From a virus, in IMG/VR virus record IMGVR_UViG_3300025880_000079, positions 1-27,302 of that record: a DNA stretch of 27,302 bases; one strand, written 5' to 3'. Positions 1 through 7,391 of this stretch are shown one piece after another. The first letter of the stretch is position 1. Each line of letters starts with the position of its first letter. The position numbers and the translations under genes are program-made. The notes below the pieces were generated by a model, which had not been told where the DNA came from, did not search any database, and saw only the letters and a program-made list of their open reading frames with translations.

Positions 1-1020
1 AACATCGCTGAAAATCGGCAGATGGCTATTAAGATTCTCCTTAATTCTCTTTATGGTGCTATGGGCAACAAGTACTTCAGGTTCTTCGACCAGCGCATCG
101 CTGAGGCTATTACACTGTCAGGACAGCTTACGATACGATGGGCTGAGGTTGCAATCAACAAATATCTCAATGAGGTGTTGTCCACTAATAAACACGATTA
201 CGTTATCGCAATCGACACAGACAGTTTGTATGTTAGCTTAGATACTCTGGTTAAGAAAGTCCAACCTAATAATACTATCGACTTTTTGGATAAAGTTGCA
301 AGTGAGAAGTTAGAACCCATTCTGGCATCGGCCTATGACAACTTATATAACATGATGGGTGGTATAGAAAACCGAATGGTCATGAAACGAGAAGTTATCG
401 CTGATCGTGGGATCTGGACTGCCAAGAAAAGATATATTCTGAATGTGTTCGATAATGAAGGGGTTCGTTATGCAGAACCTAAACTTAAAATCATGGGTAT
501 TGAGGCTATCAAGTCATCTACGCCAGAACCTTGTAGAGATGCTCTCAAAGAAATATTCAAAGTAATTATGTCTGGCGATGAAGTAAAGACACAACTTGCT
601 ATTAAACAATTTAAAAGGTACTTTGTATCACTAGATGCGGACAAAGTTGCATTCCCTCGTGGAGTTTCCAACGTGTCAGACTATCGTGATTCAGCTACTA
701 TATATCGTAAAGGTACTCCAATTCATGTTCGTGCTGCCCTGCTACACAATTATCTATTGGATAATTATAGTCTAAATAAGAAGTATGAGGCAATTAAGAA
801 TGGCGAGAAGATCAAGTTTATCTATCTTAAAGTACCCAACAGCCTTAAAGAAAATGTAATTGGATTCAGTCAGTATTTACCCGAAGAATTTAAACTCGCT
901 AAATACATAGACTACGAATTACAATTTGAGAAGACTTTTTTGGCCCCAATCGAGCCAATACTAAAATCAATCGGTTGGTCGTCAGAAGAACAATCATCTT
1001 TGGAAAGTTTTTTTGGCTAA
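1..1020 (+). CDS. 43: DNA polymerase, family B (T4 gp43-like), 3' part
   Basis: This is the polymerase domain of the replicative DNA polymerase. The frame is open from base 1, so the gene begins upstream of the window, and the internal ATG at 22 is not the start. Motif B reads KILLNSLYGAMGN (bases 31-69) and motif C reads YVIAIDTDSLYV, whose DTDS holds the metal-binding aspartates. This is the usual family B order, followed by thumb sequence of normal length. The exonuclease domain must lie upstream. The protein ends SSLESFFG, a short hydrophobic-acidic tail like the C-terminal sliding-clamp (gp45) binding peptides of T4-type polymerases. A very similar tail ends the glycosyltransferase at 2667-3614. 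The identification as gp43 is secure from the motifs; clamp binding is inferred. Confidence 0.96.
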   Translation, partial: NIAENRQMAIKILLNSLYGAMGNKYFRFFDQRIAEAITLSGQLTIRWAEVAINKYLNEVLSTNKHDYVIAIDTDSLYVSLDTLVKKVQPNNTIDFLDKVASEKLEPILASAYDNLYNMMGGIENRMVMKREVIADRGIWTAKKRYILNVFDNEGVRYAEPKLKIMGIEAIKSSTPEPCRDALKEIFKVIMSGDEVKTQLAIKQFKRYFVSLDADKVAFPRGVSNVSDYRDSATIYRKGTPIHVRAALLHNYLLDNYSLNKKYEAIKNGEKIKFIYLKVPNSLKENVIGFSQYLPEEFKLAKYIDYELQFEKTFLAPIEPILKSIGWSSEEQSSLESFFG

Positions 1021-1024
1021 ACAC

Positions 1025-1053
1025 TTTACTTTTAAGTCTAAATATGTTATAAT
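1025..1053 (+). promoter_or_regulatory. sigma70-like promoter
   Basis: TTTACT at 1025-1030 and TATAAT at 1048-1053 are separated by 17 bases, with TG one base before the -10 box (extended -10). It lies in the gap after the polymerase stop. The start point is predicted near 1060, followed by an AGGAG ribosome-binding site at 1066-1070 and the ATG at 1077. It is one of six matching sites in this window. Confidence 0.8.
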
Positions 1054-1076
1054 AGACACATTAACAGGAGAAAAAA

Positions 1077-1376
1077 ATGAAATTAGTAAGATTATCATCC
1101 GGTGAAGAAATTATCGGCAATGTAGAGCATATCGCGCCAGGTAGCGAGAAAGGTAGTGTAACAATTACCGATGGTTATAGCCTTATTCCCGCTGGAGAAG
1201 GTAAGATTGGTTTTATGCCTTTTATGGCGTATACCAAAGCTGCTGAAGGTATCACAATATCAAATCAGTTTGTTCTATTTGTAGTTGAACCTAAAGAGGA
1301 ATTGGTGAGTCAGATTCAATCAATGCAATCAGGTATTGTAGTACCACCTAAACAAGGTATTATTACAGGGGTTTAA
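1077..1376 (+). CDS. small conserved phage protein, possibly Sm-like fold
   Basis: This 99-residue soluble protein begins MKLVRLSSGEEIIGNV. The opening pattern, K-L-x-x-G-E-E-I-I-G-x-V, then a predicted beta strand and a turn ending in FMPFMAY, resembles small beta-barrel proteins of marine T4-like phages that I have seen described loosely as Sm-like. No catalytic motif is visible. A strong AGGAG ribosome-binding site and its own promoter indicate it is well expressed. It is the first gene of a run that continues into the glycosyltransferases at 1378 and 2667. The Sm-like fold is a weak guess from the pattern; an RNA-binding or regulatory role is unproven. Confidence 0.75.
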   Translation: MKLVRLSSGEEIIGNVEHIAPGSEKGSVTITDGYSLIPAGEGKIGFMPFMAYTKAAEGITISNQFVLFVVEPKEELVSQIQSMQSGIVVPPKQGIITGV

Positions 1377-1377
1377 T

Positions 1378-2346
1378 ATGCAATCAAGATATCCTATTTA
1401 CATTATATCTAAAGGTCGTGCAGATTCAAGACTGACAGTCAAGTCTCTGGATGATATGGGTGCAATGTATAGGGTAGTTATTGAAGAATCAGAATATGAT
1501 GATTATGCTGCAGTAATTAACCCTAACAGATTATTAGTACTACCCGAAGGTTTCAGAGAAAATCCAAGGTGGGCTAGAAAATGTGATGTGACTGGTCTTA
1601 TGGGCGGATCCATTCCAGTAAGAAACTGGGTATGGGAACATTCTATTAATGAAGGACATAAACGACACTGGATTATGGATGATAATATTCATAACTTCTA
1701 TAGGTTACATAATAATAGAAAGACCAAAATGACCACACCCGCATGTTTTAGAGTATGTGAAGACTTTACTGATAGATATACTGATGTTAAAATGTCTGGT
1801 ATGAACTATGCATTTTTCTGTCCTGCATTTACTAAACGACCACCTTACTATCACAATACCAGAGTATATTCTTGTATTCTATTATCCAATGATGTATATG
1901 AAAGTGGAGAACTTTACTGGCGTGGTAAATTCAACGAAGATACCGACTTATCATTACGTGTAATGAAAGGTGGTTACCATACATTCTTGTTTAATGCAAT
2001 GCTATGTGGTAAAGTTGCAACACTTACAATGAAAGGTGGTAACACAAAAGAGGTATATGGTATAGACCAAGCAGGTACTAAGCATGACCGAGTGGGTGGT
2101 GAAGATTTTGACCATAGACGAGAGTTTGCAGAATCTCTACATGCCCAACATCCAGACGAAGTTAGGATTACACAGAAGTGGGGCCGCTGGCATCATCACA
2201 TAGATTATACTGTGTTCCAAAACAAGAAACCTACCAAAAAACCGGACCTAAATATACCTAAAGGTACTAATAATTATGGAATGAAATTGGTAAAATTAAA
2301 ATCAACAGCAGCATTAGATGAACAGGAGGAATTAAATGTCGAATAA
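1378..2346 (+). CDS. TET-associated glycosyltransferase-like protein (TAGT/GREB1-type)
   Basis: This 322-residue protein resembles the TET/JBP-associated glycosyltransferase family, which comparative genomics has linked to glycosylation of modified bases in phage DNA. Seen in the sequence: an N-terminal strand followed by SKGRADSR (residues 11-18); IPVRNWVWEHS before a strand ending in WIMDDN (98-103), whose DD corresponds to the metal and nucleotide-sugar binding acidic pair; NEDTDLSLR further on; then MKGGNT and KWGRWHHHIDY near the end. These fit a GT-A type fold. No TET/JBP dioxygenase is visible in this window, so the acceptor is unknown. It starts one base after the stop of the 1077 gene, and its end overlaps the 2336 gene. 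A second glycosyltransferase follows at 2667. The family call is from remembered patterns; DNA as acceptor is inference. Confidence 0.82.
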   Translation: MQSRYPIYIISKGRADSRLTVKSLDDMGAMYRVVIEESEYDDYAAVINPNRLLVLPEGFRENPRWARKCDVTGLMGGSIPVRNWVWEHSINEGHKRHWIMDDNIHNFYRLHNNRKTKMTTPACFRVCEDFTDRYTDVKMSGMNYAFFCPAFTKRPPYYHNTRVYSCILLSNDVYESGELYWRGKFNEDTDLSLRVMKGGYHTFLFNAMLCGKVATLTMKGGNTKEVYGIDQAGTKHDRVGGEDFDHRREFAESLHAQHPDEVRITQKWGRWHHHIDYTVFQNKKPTKKPDLNIPKGTNNYGMKLVKLKSTAALDEQEELNVE

Positions 2347-2665
2347 AGATTTAAATAAAGCTATTAACTATGAACCACAAAGTCTATTTGTGTTAGATGG
2401 TAGCGAAGAAGAAACTACACCTTATGATTGGGATGATATGCCCGATTTTAACCAGCCACAAGCTGAAGCGCATAAGATGATTAAGATCCGTTTTAGAAAT
2501 GAAGAGGATTATAGAGAGTTTGCAGAACTAATCGGTCAAAGAAATATGACCCATAGAACCAAAAGTATTTGGTATCCAGTTCTTGATAAGAAAGCACATA
2601 GCCTTGAAAGATTTGTGCATGAAGATCAAATTGCTGACATGGACATAGATGAAGTGATGAGTTAA
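2336..2665 (+). CDS. conserved phage protein between two glycosyltransferases
   Basis: This 109-residue protein has an acidic N-terminal half (WDDMPDF around residues 32-38) and a C-terminal half with the pattern IKIRFRNEEDYREFAELIGQ, then TKSIWYP. I recognise this module from marine phage proteins associated with DNA modification, but no function is established that I can name. Its ATG overlaps the last 11 bases of the TAGT gene, with AGGAGG just upstream inside that gene, so the two are probably translationally coupled. Because it is tightly held between two glycosyltransferases it may be an accessory or substrate-recognition partner of one of them; that is inference from position only. Confidence 0.8.
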   Translation: MSNKDLNKAINYEPQSLFVLDGSEEETTPYDWDDMPDFNQPQAEAHKMIKIRFRNEEDYREFAELIGQRNMTHRTKSIWYPVLDKKAHSLERFVHEDQIADMDIDEVMS

Positions 2666-2666
2666 T

Positions 2667-3614
2667 ATGGCCAAGATTATTATGTACTGGTCTAACATAC
2701 CAGCAAAATCAGGTTATACTACAGTTGATGAATGGCGAAATGCAGAGTTACAATTCTCGCCTCATCACGATCTAGTTTTTAAGTCGCATGAAAGATTGGG
2801 TAATGATGTAGAAATTTGGACACATCAAAAGGTGTCTAATTTCAATTATACTGGTATTACTATTAAAGACGCTGGCGAAATTATGTCGCACGATACTTGT
2901 TTTAACGGTTTATCATGGGGACATTCGATCGCATTCATAGCAGATACCGTAAGAGTCAAGAGAGCAAGTGAAGTATTAGGTATTGTACTTGATATGGATT
3001 CTGTTTGTTTAAGACCATTTCCAGAACATGATAGTTGGTTTAGTACTATGCCAGCAAAAATTACTAGCAGTATGGCTCCAAAATGGGGACCAAAGAAACC
3101 GCCAATGACAGTACATGATGGGTCATGGGATGGTAAAGCTCTTACTGCATTTCCAATTAAAATAGGTTCTACTACACAAAAAGAAATGTCAGCCCTAGCC
3201 GATAGTATACACGAGAAATTTAAAACAAAACCTAAAGGTGGTACTGATGAATGGAACTCCATTCTTTGGACAGTAAAGAAGATTGCTAATAATGACACTA
3301 CGGCAAAAGTATTTGAACCGATTTATATGAGTCCATTACCTGCTTGGTTACCAGTTGGTAAATGTTATAGCCTTGAAAGTCCTACTAGATTAGATGGTGT
3401 AACAGAAATCTTTGGTTACCCATTACCTTCTATAGAAGACATAATGAGCAAGTCGTTTATTGTCGCCCATTTCTTTGAGAGTGCATTTCAGAATGCTGAC
3501 CAGATCGAGGCAGACAAATGGGGTAGTATTCCAGACGGCAGTTTGCTAGCGAAAGAAATGGATCTGATAGGATATACACGTGAGAAACCATCATCATTAG
3601 ATGAATTTTTTTAA
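2667..3614 (+). CDS. DxD glycosyltransferase with polymerase-like C-terminal tail
   Basis: This 315-residue protein shows the layout of sugar transferases with a DxD motif (GT32 or TcdA/TcdB-like). After SWGHSIAFIADTVRVKRASEVL comes GIVLDMDSVCLRPF, with the metal-binding DMD at residues 109-111, matching the usual S/A-D-x-x-R ... hLDxDhhxL(K/R)P pattern. The last 17 residues, from IGY through SSLDEFF, match the end of the DNA polymerase at 1020 (IGW through SSLESFFG), a type of tail used to bind the sliding clamp. It immediately follows the 2336 gene and ends the run started by the promoter at 1025. The transferase fold is well supported; the sugar and acceptor are unknown, and clamp tethering is inferred. 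Confidence 0.78.
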   Translation: MAKIIMYWSNIPAKSGYTTVDEWRNAELQFSPHHDLVFKSHERLGNDVEIWTHQKVSNFNYTGITIKDAGEIMSHDTCFNGLSWGHSIAFIADTVRVKRASEVLGIVLDMDSVCLRPFPEHDSWFSTMPAKITSSMAPKWGPKKPPMTVHDGSWDGKALTAFPIKIGSTTQKEMSALADSIHEKFKTKPKGGTDEWNSILWTVKKIANNDTTAKVFEPIYMSPLPAWLPVGKCYSLESPTRLDGVTEIFGYPLPSIEDIMSKSFIVAHFFESAFQNADQIEADKWGSIPDGSLLAKEMDLIGYTREKPSSLDEFF

Positions 3615-3622
3615 AAAAACCC

Positions 3623-3651
3623 TTTACATTGACACTTAATTGTGTTATAAT
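3623..3651 (+). promoter_or_regulatory. sigma70-like promoter, nearly leaderless
   Basis: TTTACA at 3623-3628, a 17-base spacer and TATAAT at 3646-3651, with TG one base before the -10 box. The start point is predicted at A3658, only three bases before the ATG at 3661, leaving no room for a ribosome-binding site on the transcript. A TTGACA at 3629 is only 11 bases from the -10 box and is unlikely to serve as the -35 box. Confidence 0.82.
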
Positions 3652-3660
3652 ATACTTATT

Positions 3661-4581
3661 ATGATATCAGGTACGCTATTCCAATCACTATATAAGACTG
3701 AAACGGTTAACAAGATTGACTTCGATTCATTCAAAGAATTTGAGAAAGTACTATATAAACTCGCCGGTATACCCAGAAAAGATAAGAAATCAGCATATCT
3801 TATGTCACCAGCATCTTACTTAGAAGGTACTACGAGAAAGAATGATAATGTTACTAAATGGGGAAGCTGGTGTGCAGTAGATGTTGATGATTTTACTGGA
3901 GATTTAAAAGAATTTCTGCAGAAGAAATGTGGTAAATACTACTTTGTTTGCTATTCCACCGCATCATCAACAGAAGAAAGTCCTAAATTCAGATTAGTAT
4001 TTCCACTATCCCGTGAAGTTGACAGAGAAGAAATAAAACACTTCTGGTTTGCTCTTAATACAGAACTCGGCGAGATGGGTGACATCCAAACTAAAGATTT
4101 ATCAAGAATGTACTATATCCCTGGCAAGTATGCTAATGCAAACAACTTTATCTTTACCAATGAAGGTGAATATATAGACCCAGAAGTATTAATGGATTCA
4201 CATGAATATATTGAGAAAGGTGGTAACACATTCTTTGATAAATTACCTAAGACTATGCAAGAAGCATTAATCAATCATACAAAGAATTCACTAACTAATA
4301 CAGATGTAAAATGGACATCATATAAAGATTGTCCGTTCTTTCCAAGACAGTTAGAACTAGATTATAAAGTCATAAGTGGATCAGGTTGGTACTATAAGAT
4401 GTATCAAATTATGGTTGCGCTGGCAGGTAACGCTATAAAAGCTAAATACCCTATAACAGCTAAAGAAATTGCGTGGATGTGCAGAGAACTTGATATGGAT
4501 ACCGGTAACTGGTATGATAAACGTCCACTAGATAAAGAGGCCATTCGTGCCTTAGAATATGTAATGAGGAATCAATTATGA
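3661..4581 (+). CDS. primase-polymerase-like protein (AEP-type), conserved in marine T4-like phages
   Basis: This 306-residue protein has WCAVDVDDF early, an acidic D-x-D motif, then CYSTASSTEESPKFRLVFPLSR and later QTKDLSRMYYIPGKY. The order, a DxD motif, a strand ending in S-T with K/R-F-R-hhhPL, then D-x-S-R-hhYhPG, is that of archaeo-eukaryotic-type primase domains found in replication proteins of plasmids and phages. A C-terminal helical part follows (about residues 200-306). The start at 3661 (MISGTLF) is preferred over an upstream in-frame TTG at 3640, because that TTG lies within the promoter between the -35 and -10 boxes. The gene overlaps 4578 by four bases. The primase relationship is from motif order and is tentative; activity is unknown. 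Confidence 0.7.
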   Translation: MISGTLFQSLYKTETVNKIDFDSFKEFEKVLYKLAGIPRKDKKSAYLMSPASYLEGTTRKNDNVTKWGSWCAVDVDDFTGDLKEFLQKKCGKYYFVCYSTASSTEESPKFRLVFPLSREVDREEIKHFWFALNTELGEMGDIQTKDLSRMYYIPGKYANANNFIFTNEGEYIDPEVLMDSHEYIEKGGNTFFDKLPKTMQEALINHTKNSLTNTDVKWTSYKDCPFFPRQLELDYKVISGSGWYYKMYQIMVALAGNAIKAKYPITAKEIAWMCRELDMDTGNWYDKRPLDKEAIRALEYVMRNQL

Positions 4582-4844
4582 CAGAATATACAGATGAGGT
4601 AGAAAAGGTGAGAATTATGAGAGAAGCAGAAGAGTGGGCTAAAGGAACATCAGGTATACATTCCCATTCCTTTAATTCAATGCATTATGACGATAGGCCA
4701 CAGGATACAGCTGATGGTAAAAGTGTAACAGATGTTGAATATAATACTGGTGTGGTTAAGAGATATCAGAATGGTGTACATATACATACATTTGGCCATG
4801 AGGCTAAAGGTGATGAACTTTACGATTTATACACGAGGCGATAA
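4578..4844 (+). CDS. small hypothetical protein
   Basis: This 88-residue hydrophilic protein starts with an ATGA overlap of the previous stop, so it is probably coupled to the primase-like gene. It has a charged helical N-terminus (EVEKVRIMREAEEWAKG) and two histidine-rich patches (HSHSFNSMHYDD and HIHTFGHE), which could bind a metal. I do not recognise the family. No membrane segment or signal peptide is present. Confidence 0.72.
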   Translation: MTEYTDEVEKVRIMREAEEWAKGTSGIHSHSFNSMHYDDRPQDTADGKSVTDVEYNTGVVKRYQNGVHIHTFGHEAKGDELYDLYTRR

Positions 4845-5008
4845 TGAAACGGTTTTGGACAATTTGGAAGTATGCTCTTGGGTCATTTAATGACGAAGAC
4901 ACAGCGCCAGTTGAAAATCAAATTACTATTATAAGAACTGTTATATTAGGCGTAAATCTAATTTGCGCAATCTTAATTATGGCAAATATTATTAAAGGAT
5001 GGTTATGA
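4844..5008 (+). CDS. small membrane protein conserved in T4-like marine phages
   Basis: This 54-residue protein begins MKRFWTIWKYALGSF at an ATG that shares its first base with the stop codon of the 4578 gene. After a short polar stretch (NDEDTAPVENQ), residues 30-50 form one hydrophobic segment (IIRTVILGVNLICAILIMANI) followed by KGWL. The aromatic and basic N-terminus suggests it lies along the membrane surface, with one transmembrane helix. Similar short proteins occur in marine T4-like phages; their role is unknown to me. Its stop overlaps the start of the dehydrogenase (TTATGA), so all these genes form one transcription unit. Confidence 0.75.
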   Translation: MKRFWTIWKYALGSFNDEDTAPVENQITIIRTVILGVNLICAILIMANIIKGWL

Positions 5009-6189
5009 AAAAAATTACAGTAGTAGGTTCTGGTTATGTTGGCATGGCCAATGCAACTATGTTGGCTAAATACAATGATGTCACAGTACTTGATATTGAT
5101 AAAGATAGGGTTGATTTAGTTAATAATAAAAAATCGACAGTTAAAGATTCGTATATACAAGATTATTTAGATACTGAAACACTTACTCTTAATGCCACTA
5201 CCGATCAACAATTTGCATATACTGATGCAGATTGGGTTATTATTGCCACTCCCACAGACTATGATGAAAAGACGAATTACTTTAATACGGATTCAATTCA
5301 GTCTTGCATTAGAGATTGTTTAGAGTATAACCCTGAGGTTAATATAGTAATTAAATCAACTATACCCGTGGGTTTCATTTATTCTATGCAAGTGAAATTT
5401 GGTAAACTTAATATATTATTTTCACCCGAATTTTTAAGAGAAGGTAGTGCACTACGTGATTGTTTAAGACCAGAAAGAATTGTAATAGGTACTAAAAATC
5501 ATGTCGGTAAAGAATTTGCAAATATTATAAAAGAAGCTATCATACCGCAGAGTATAGACTGCCCAGTAATATTTACCGGTCATAAAGAAGCAGAATCTAT
5601 CAAGTTATTTGCTAATACGTTCTTGGCCATGAGAGTCGCATTCTTTAATGAACTTGATATGTATTCTGAATCCTTAGACATGAACCCAAAAGAAATAATT
5701 AATGGCGTGACTACAGATAGTAGAATCGGAAAAGGTTATAATAATCCATCATTTGGTTATGGTGGTTACTGTTTTCCTAAAGATACACGACAGCTATTAG
5801 CTAATTTCCGTAAACAAAGAATACCTAATAAGATTATCCAAAGTGTTGTATACGCAAATGATAACAGAAAAGATTGGATTACAAATAGAATCCTGCAGAA
5901 AGATGGCGTATCAATCGTAGGTATACATCGTTTGGTTATGAAGTCAGGTTCAGATAATTACCGATCATCTGCAATTCAGGGCATTATCCAACAGCTTCTA
6001 AATAACAATGTAAAAGTTATTATATACGAGCCAAGTCTAGACAAAAAAGAATTCATGGATTGTGTAGTAGAAAATAATCATAAGAAATTTAAGAAACTGT
6101 CTGATCTTATTGTAACCAATAGGATTGATGATAGTCTAAAAGACGTAATAGAAAAAACATACACAAGGGATATATTTAATGACAATTAG
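5005..6189 (+). CDS. ugd: UDP-glucose/GDP-mannose dehydrogenase family protein
   Basis: This enzyme of 394 residues probably oxidises UDP-glucose to UDP-glucuronate in two NAD-dependent steps. The N-terminal Rossmann motif is ITVVGSGYVG (residues 4-13). The central dimer region contains SPEFLREGSAL (140-150) and ESIKLFANTFLAMRVAFFNEL (198-218), with the family's conserved Lys200 and Asn204. The catalytic cysteine is Cys256 in GYGGYCFPKD. The start at 5005 is chosen over 4999 because it gives an ATGA overlap with the previous stop and AAAGGA lies at suitable distance. With the epimerase at 6531 it would make a nucleotide sugar that could feed the two glycosyltransferases at 1378 and 2667. Whether the substrate is UDP-glucose or another sugar cannot be settled from motifs alone. 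Confidence 0.92.
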   Translation: MKKITVVGSGYVGMANATMLAKYNDVTVLDIDKDRVDLVNNKKSTVKDSYIQDYLDTETLTLNATTDQQFAYTDADWVIIATPTDYDEKTNYFNTDSIQSCIRDCLEYNPEVNIVIKSTIPVGFIYSMQVKFGKLNILFSPEFLREGSALRDCLRPERIVIGTKNHVGKEFANIIKEAIIPQSIDCPVIFTGHKEAESIKLFANTFLAMRVAFFNELDMYSESLDMNPKEIINGVTTDSRIGKGYNNPSFGYGGYCFPKDTRQLLANFRKQRIPNKIIQSVVYANDNRKDWITNRILQKDGVSIVGIHRLVMKSGSDNYRSSAIQGIIQQLLNNNVKVIIYEPSLDKKEFMDCVVENNHKKFKKLSDLIVTNRIDDSLKDVIEKTYTRDIFNDN

Positions 6190-6499
6190 TAAAGAAACAC
6201 AAAGAATAATCGAAGATATTAATAAGATCAAAACATGGCACTACGATAGAAACTTAATCGAAGGTGCTACGGATAAAGACCAACTAGCCAAATTGATCCA
6301 AGAAATGGGTGAATTATCTGATAATATCTGTAAAGGCAGAGATATTAAAGATGATATTGGAGACATTATTGTGGTCTTAATTAACATCGCTGAACGTAAT
6401 GGTATTTCACTTACTGAATGTGTAAGTACTGCGTATGAAGATATTAAGGACCGTAAGGGTGTAATGAAAGACGGCATATTTATTAAGGATGAGGGTTGA
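6179..6499 (+). CDS. mazG: MazG-like nucleotide pyrophosphohydrolase
   Basis: This 106-residue all-helical protein has the MazG signature: QLAKLIQEMGELSDNI (acidic Glu42 and Glu45), then DDIGDIIVVLINIAERNG with Asp59 and Asp62 that coordinate magnesium. Family members hydrolyse nucleoside triphosphates to monophosphates plus pyrophosphate. In phages they have been proposed to adjust nucleotide pools or alarmones of the starved host. It overlaps the end of the dehydrogenase gene by 11 bases. The start of the next promoter lies over its last codons. It is a single-domain short version, unlike the two-domain bacterial MazG. Family call is firm, substrate is not. Confidence 0.87.
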   Translation: MTISKETQRIIEDINKIKTWHYDRNLIEGATDKDQLAKLIQEMGELSDNICKGRDIKDDIGDIIVVLINIAERNGISLTECVSTAYEDIKDRKGVMKDGIFIKDEG

Positions 6500-6524
6500 C
6501 AAATACAATAAAATGGTATATAAT
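6496..6524 (+). promoter_or_regulatory. consensus sigma70 promoter for a leaderless transcript
   Basis: TTGACA at 6496-6501, 17 bases, TATAAT at 6519-6524: both boxes match the consensus exactly. The -35 box overlaps the stop codon of the MazG-like gene. The predicted start point is A6531, the A of the epimerase start codon. Confidence 0.88.
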
Positions 6525-6530
6525 AGACCC

Positions 6531-7391
6531 ATGAATAAATTAAAAATATTAGTGACAGGTGGTGCCGGTATGATCGGTTCTGCTTTATGCCATGAACTGG
6601 AAAACCAAGGACATCAAGTAACTAGTTTGGATAATTATTCAAATGGTTCTTCGGATAATCATCATCCGGGTGTTGAGTATATTACTGGTAGTACTAATAA
6701 TATTGCTCTCTACTTTCACGATGATGTGAAGTTTGATTATATCTTTCATTTTGGCGAATACGCTAGAGTAGAACAATCATTTGATGATTACGAAGATGTA
6801 ATGGACTATAACTACCATGCATTTCCTAAAGTACTAGACTTTGTTAAGAAATCTGGTGCCAAGATAATCTACTCTGGTTCTTCTACTAAGTTTGCTATTG
6901 GAGAAGATGGAAAATCCATGTCTCCCTACGCATATACTAAAGCACAGAATACTGAACTATTAACTGCATATGCCTCTTGGAATAATATAAAATATGCCAT
7001 TGTATATTTCTATAATGTATATGGTGACAATGAAGTAACAGATGGTAAATATGCAACAGTTATTGGTAAATTCTTAAAGATGGTTCGCGATGGTGCCAAA
7101 TCTTTACCAATTACAAGCCCAGGAACTCAAAGAAGAAACTTCACGCATTTAGATGATACTATTGATGGATTAATCAGAATTATGAAATATGGTTCTGGTG
7201 ATAATTGGGGTATCGGTAATGATGAATCGTATTCTTTATTGGATTTGGTAGAAATGCTAGGTGTTAAACCCGATATGCAACCAGAGAAACCAGGCAATAG
7301 AATGGCTGGAGAAGTGCACAATAGTATGCTAAAAACTCTAGGTTGGGTACCAAAGATAAGTTTAAAAGATTACATTAAGGATAGATTATGA
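6531..7391 (+). CDS. NAD-dependent nucleotide-sugar epimerase/dehydratase (extended SDR)
   Basis: This 286-residue extended short-chain dehydrogenase has the NAD-binding motif TGGAGMIG (residues 9-16), the strand DYIFHFGEYARVEQS typical of sugar epimerases, Ser115-117 in YSGSST, and the catalytic YAYTK pair Tyr133/Lys137. The C-terminal part contains FTHLDDTIDGLIR, as in GalE-like and UDP-glucuronate epimerase or decarboxylase enzymes. The start at 6531 fits the Rossmann N-terminus; an in-frame ATG at 6489 would lie upstream of the promoter. It is probably paired with the dehydrogenase at 5005. The exact reaction (4-epimerase versus decarboxylase) cannot be decided here. The end overlaps the dexA start (ATGA). 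Confidence 0.9.
   Translation: MNKLKILVTGGAGMIGSALCHELENQGHQVTSLDNYSNGSSDNHHPGVEYITGSTNNIALYFHDDVKFDYIFHFGEYARVEQSFDDYEDVMDYNYHAFPKVLDFVKKSGAKIIYSGSSTKFAIGEDGKSMSPYAYTKAQNTELLTAYASWNNIKYAIVYFYNVYGDNEVTDGKYATVIGKFLKMVRDGAKSLPITSPGTQRRNFTHLDDTIDGLIRIMKYGSGDNWGIGNDESYSLLDLVEMLGVKPDMQPEKPGNRMAGEVHNSMLKTLGWVPKISLKDYIKDRL

Noticed and set aside
2846-3298. Open frame on the minus strand within the glycosyltransferase gene
   Set aside because: It is a shadow of the + strand gene; no ribosome-binding site and no recognisable family.
3640-3660. Upstream TTG start for the primase-like gene
   Set aside because: The codon lies between the -35 and -10 boxes of the promoter and would not be on the transcript. 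ATG at 3661 is preferred.
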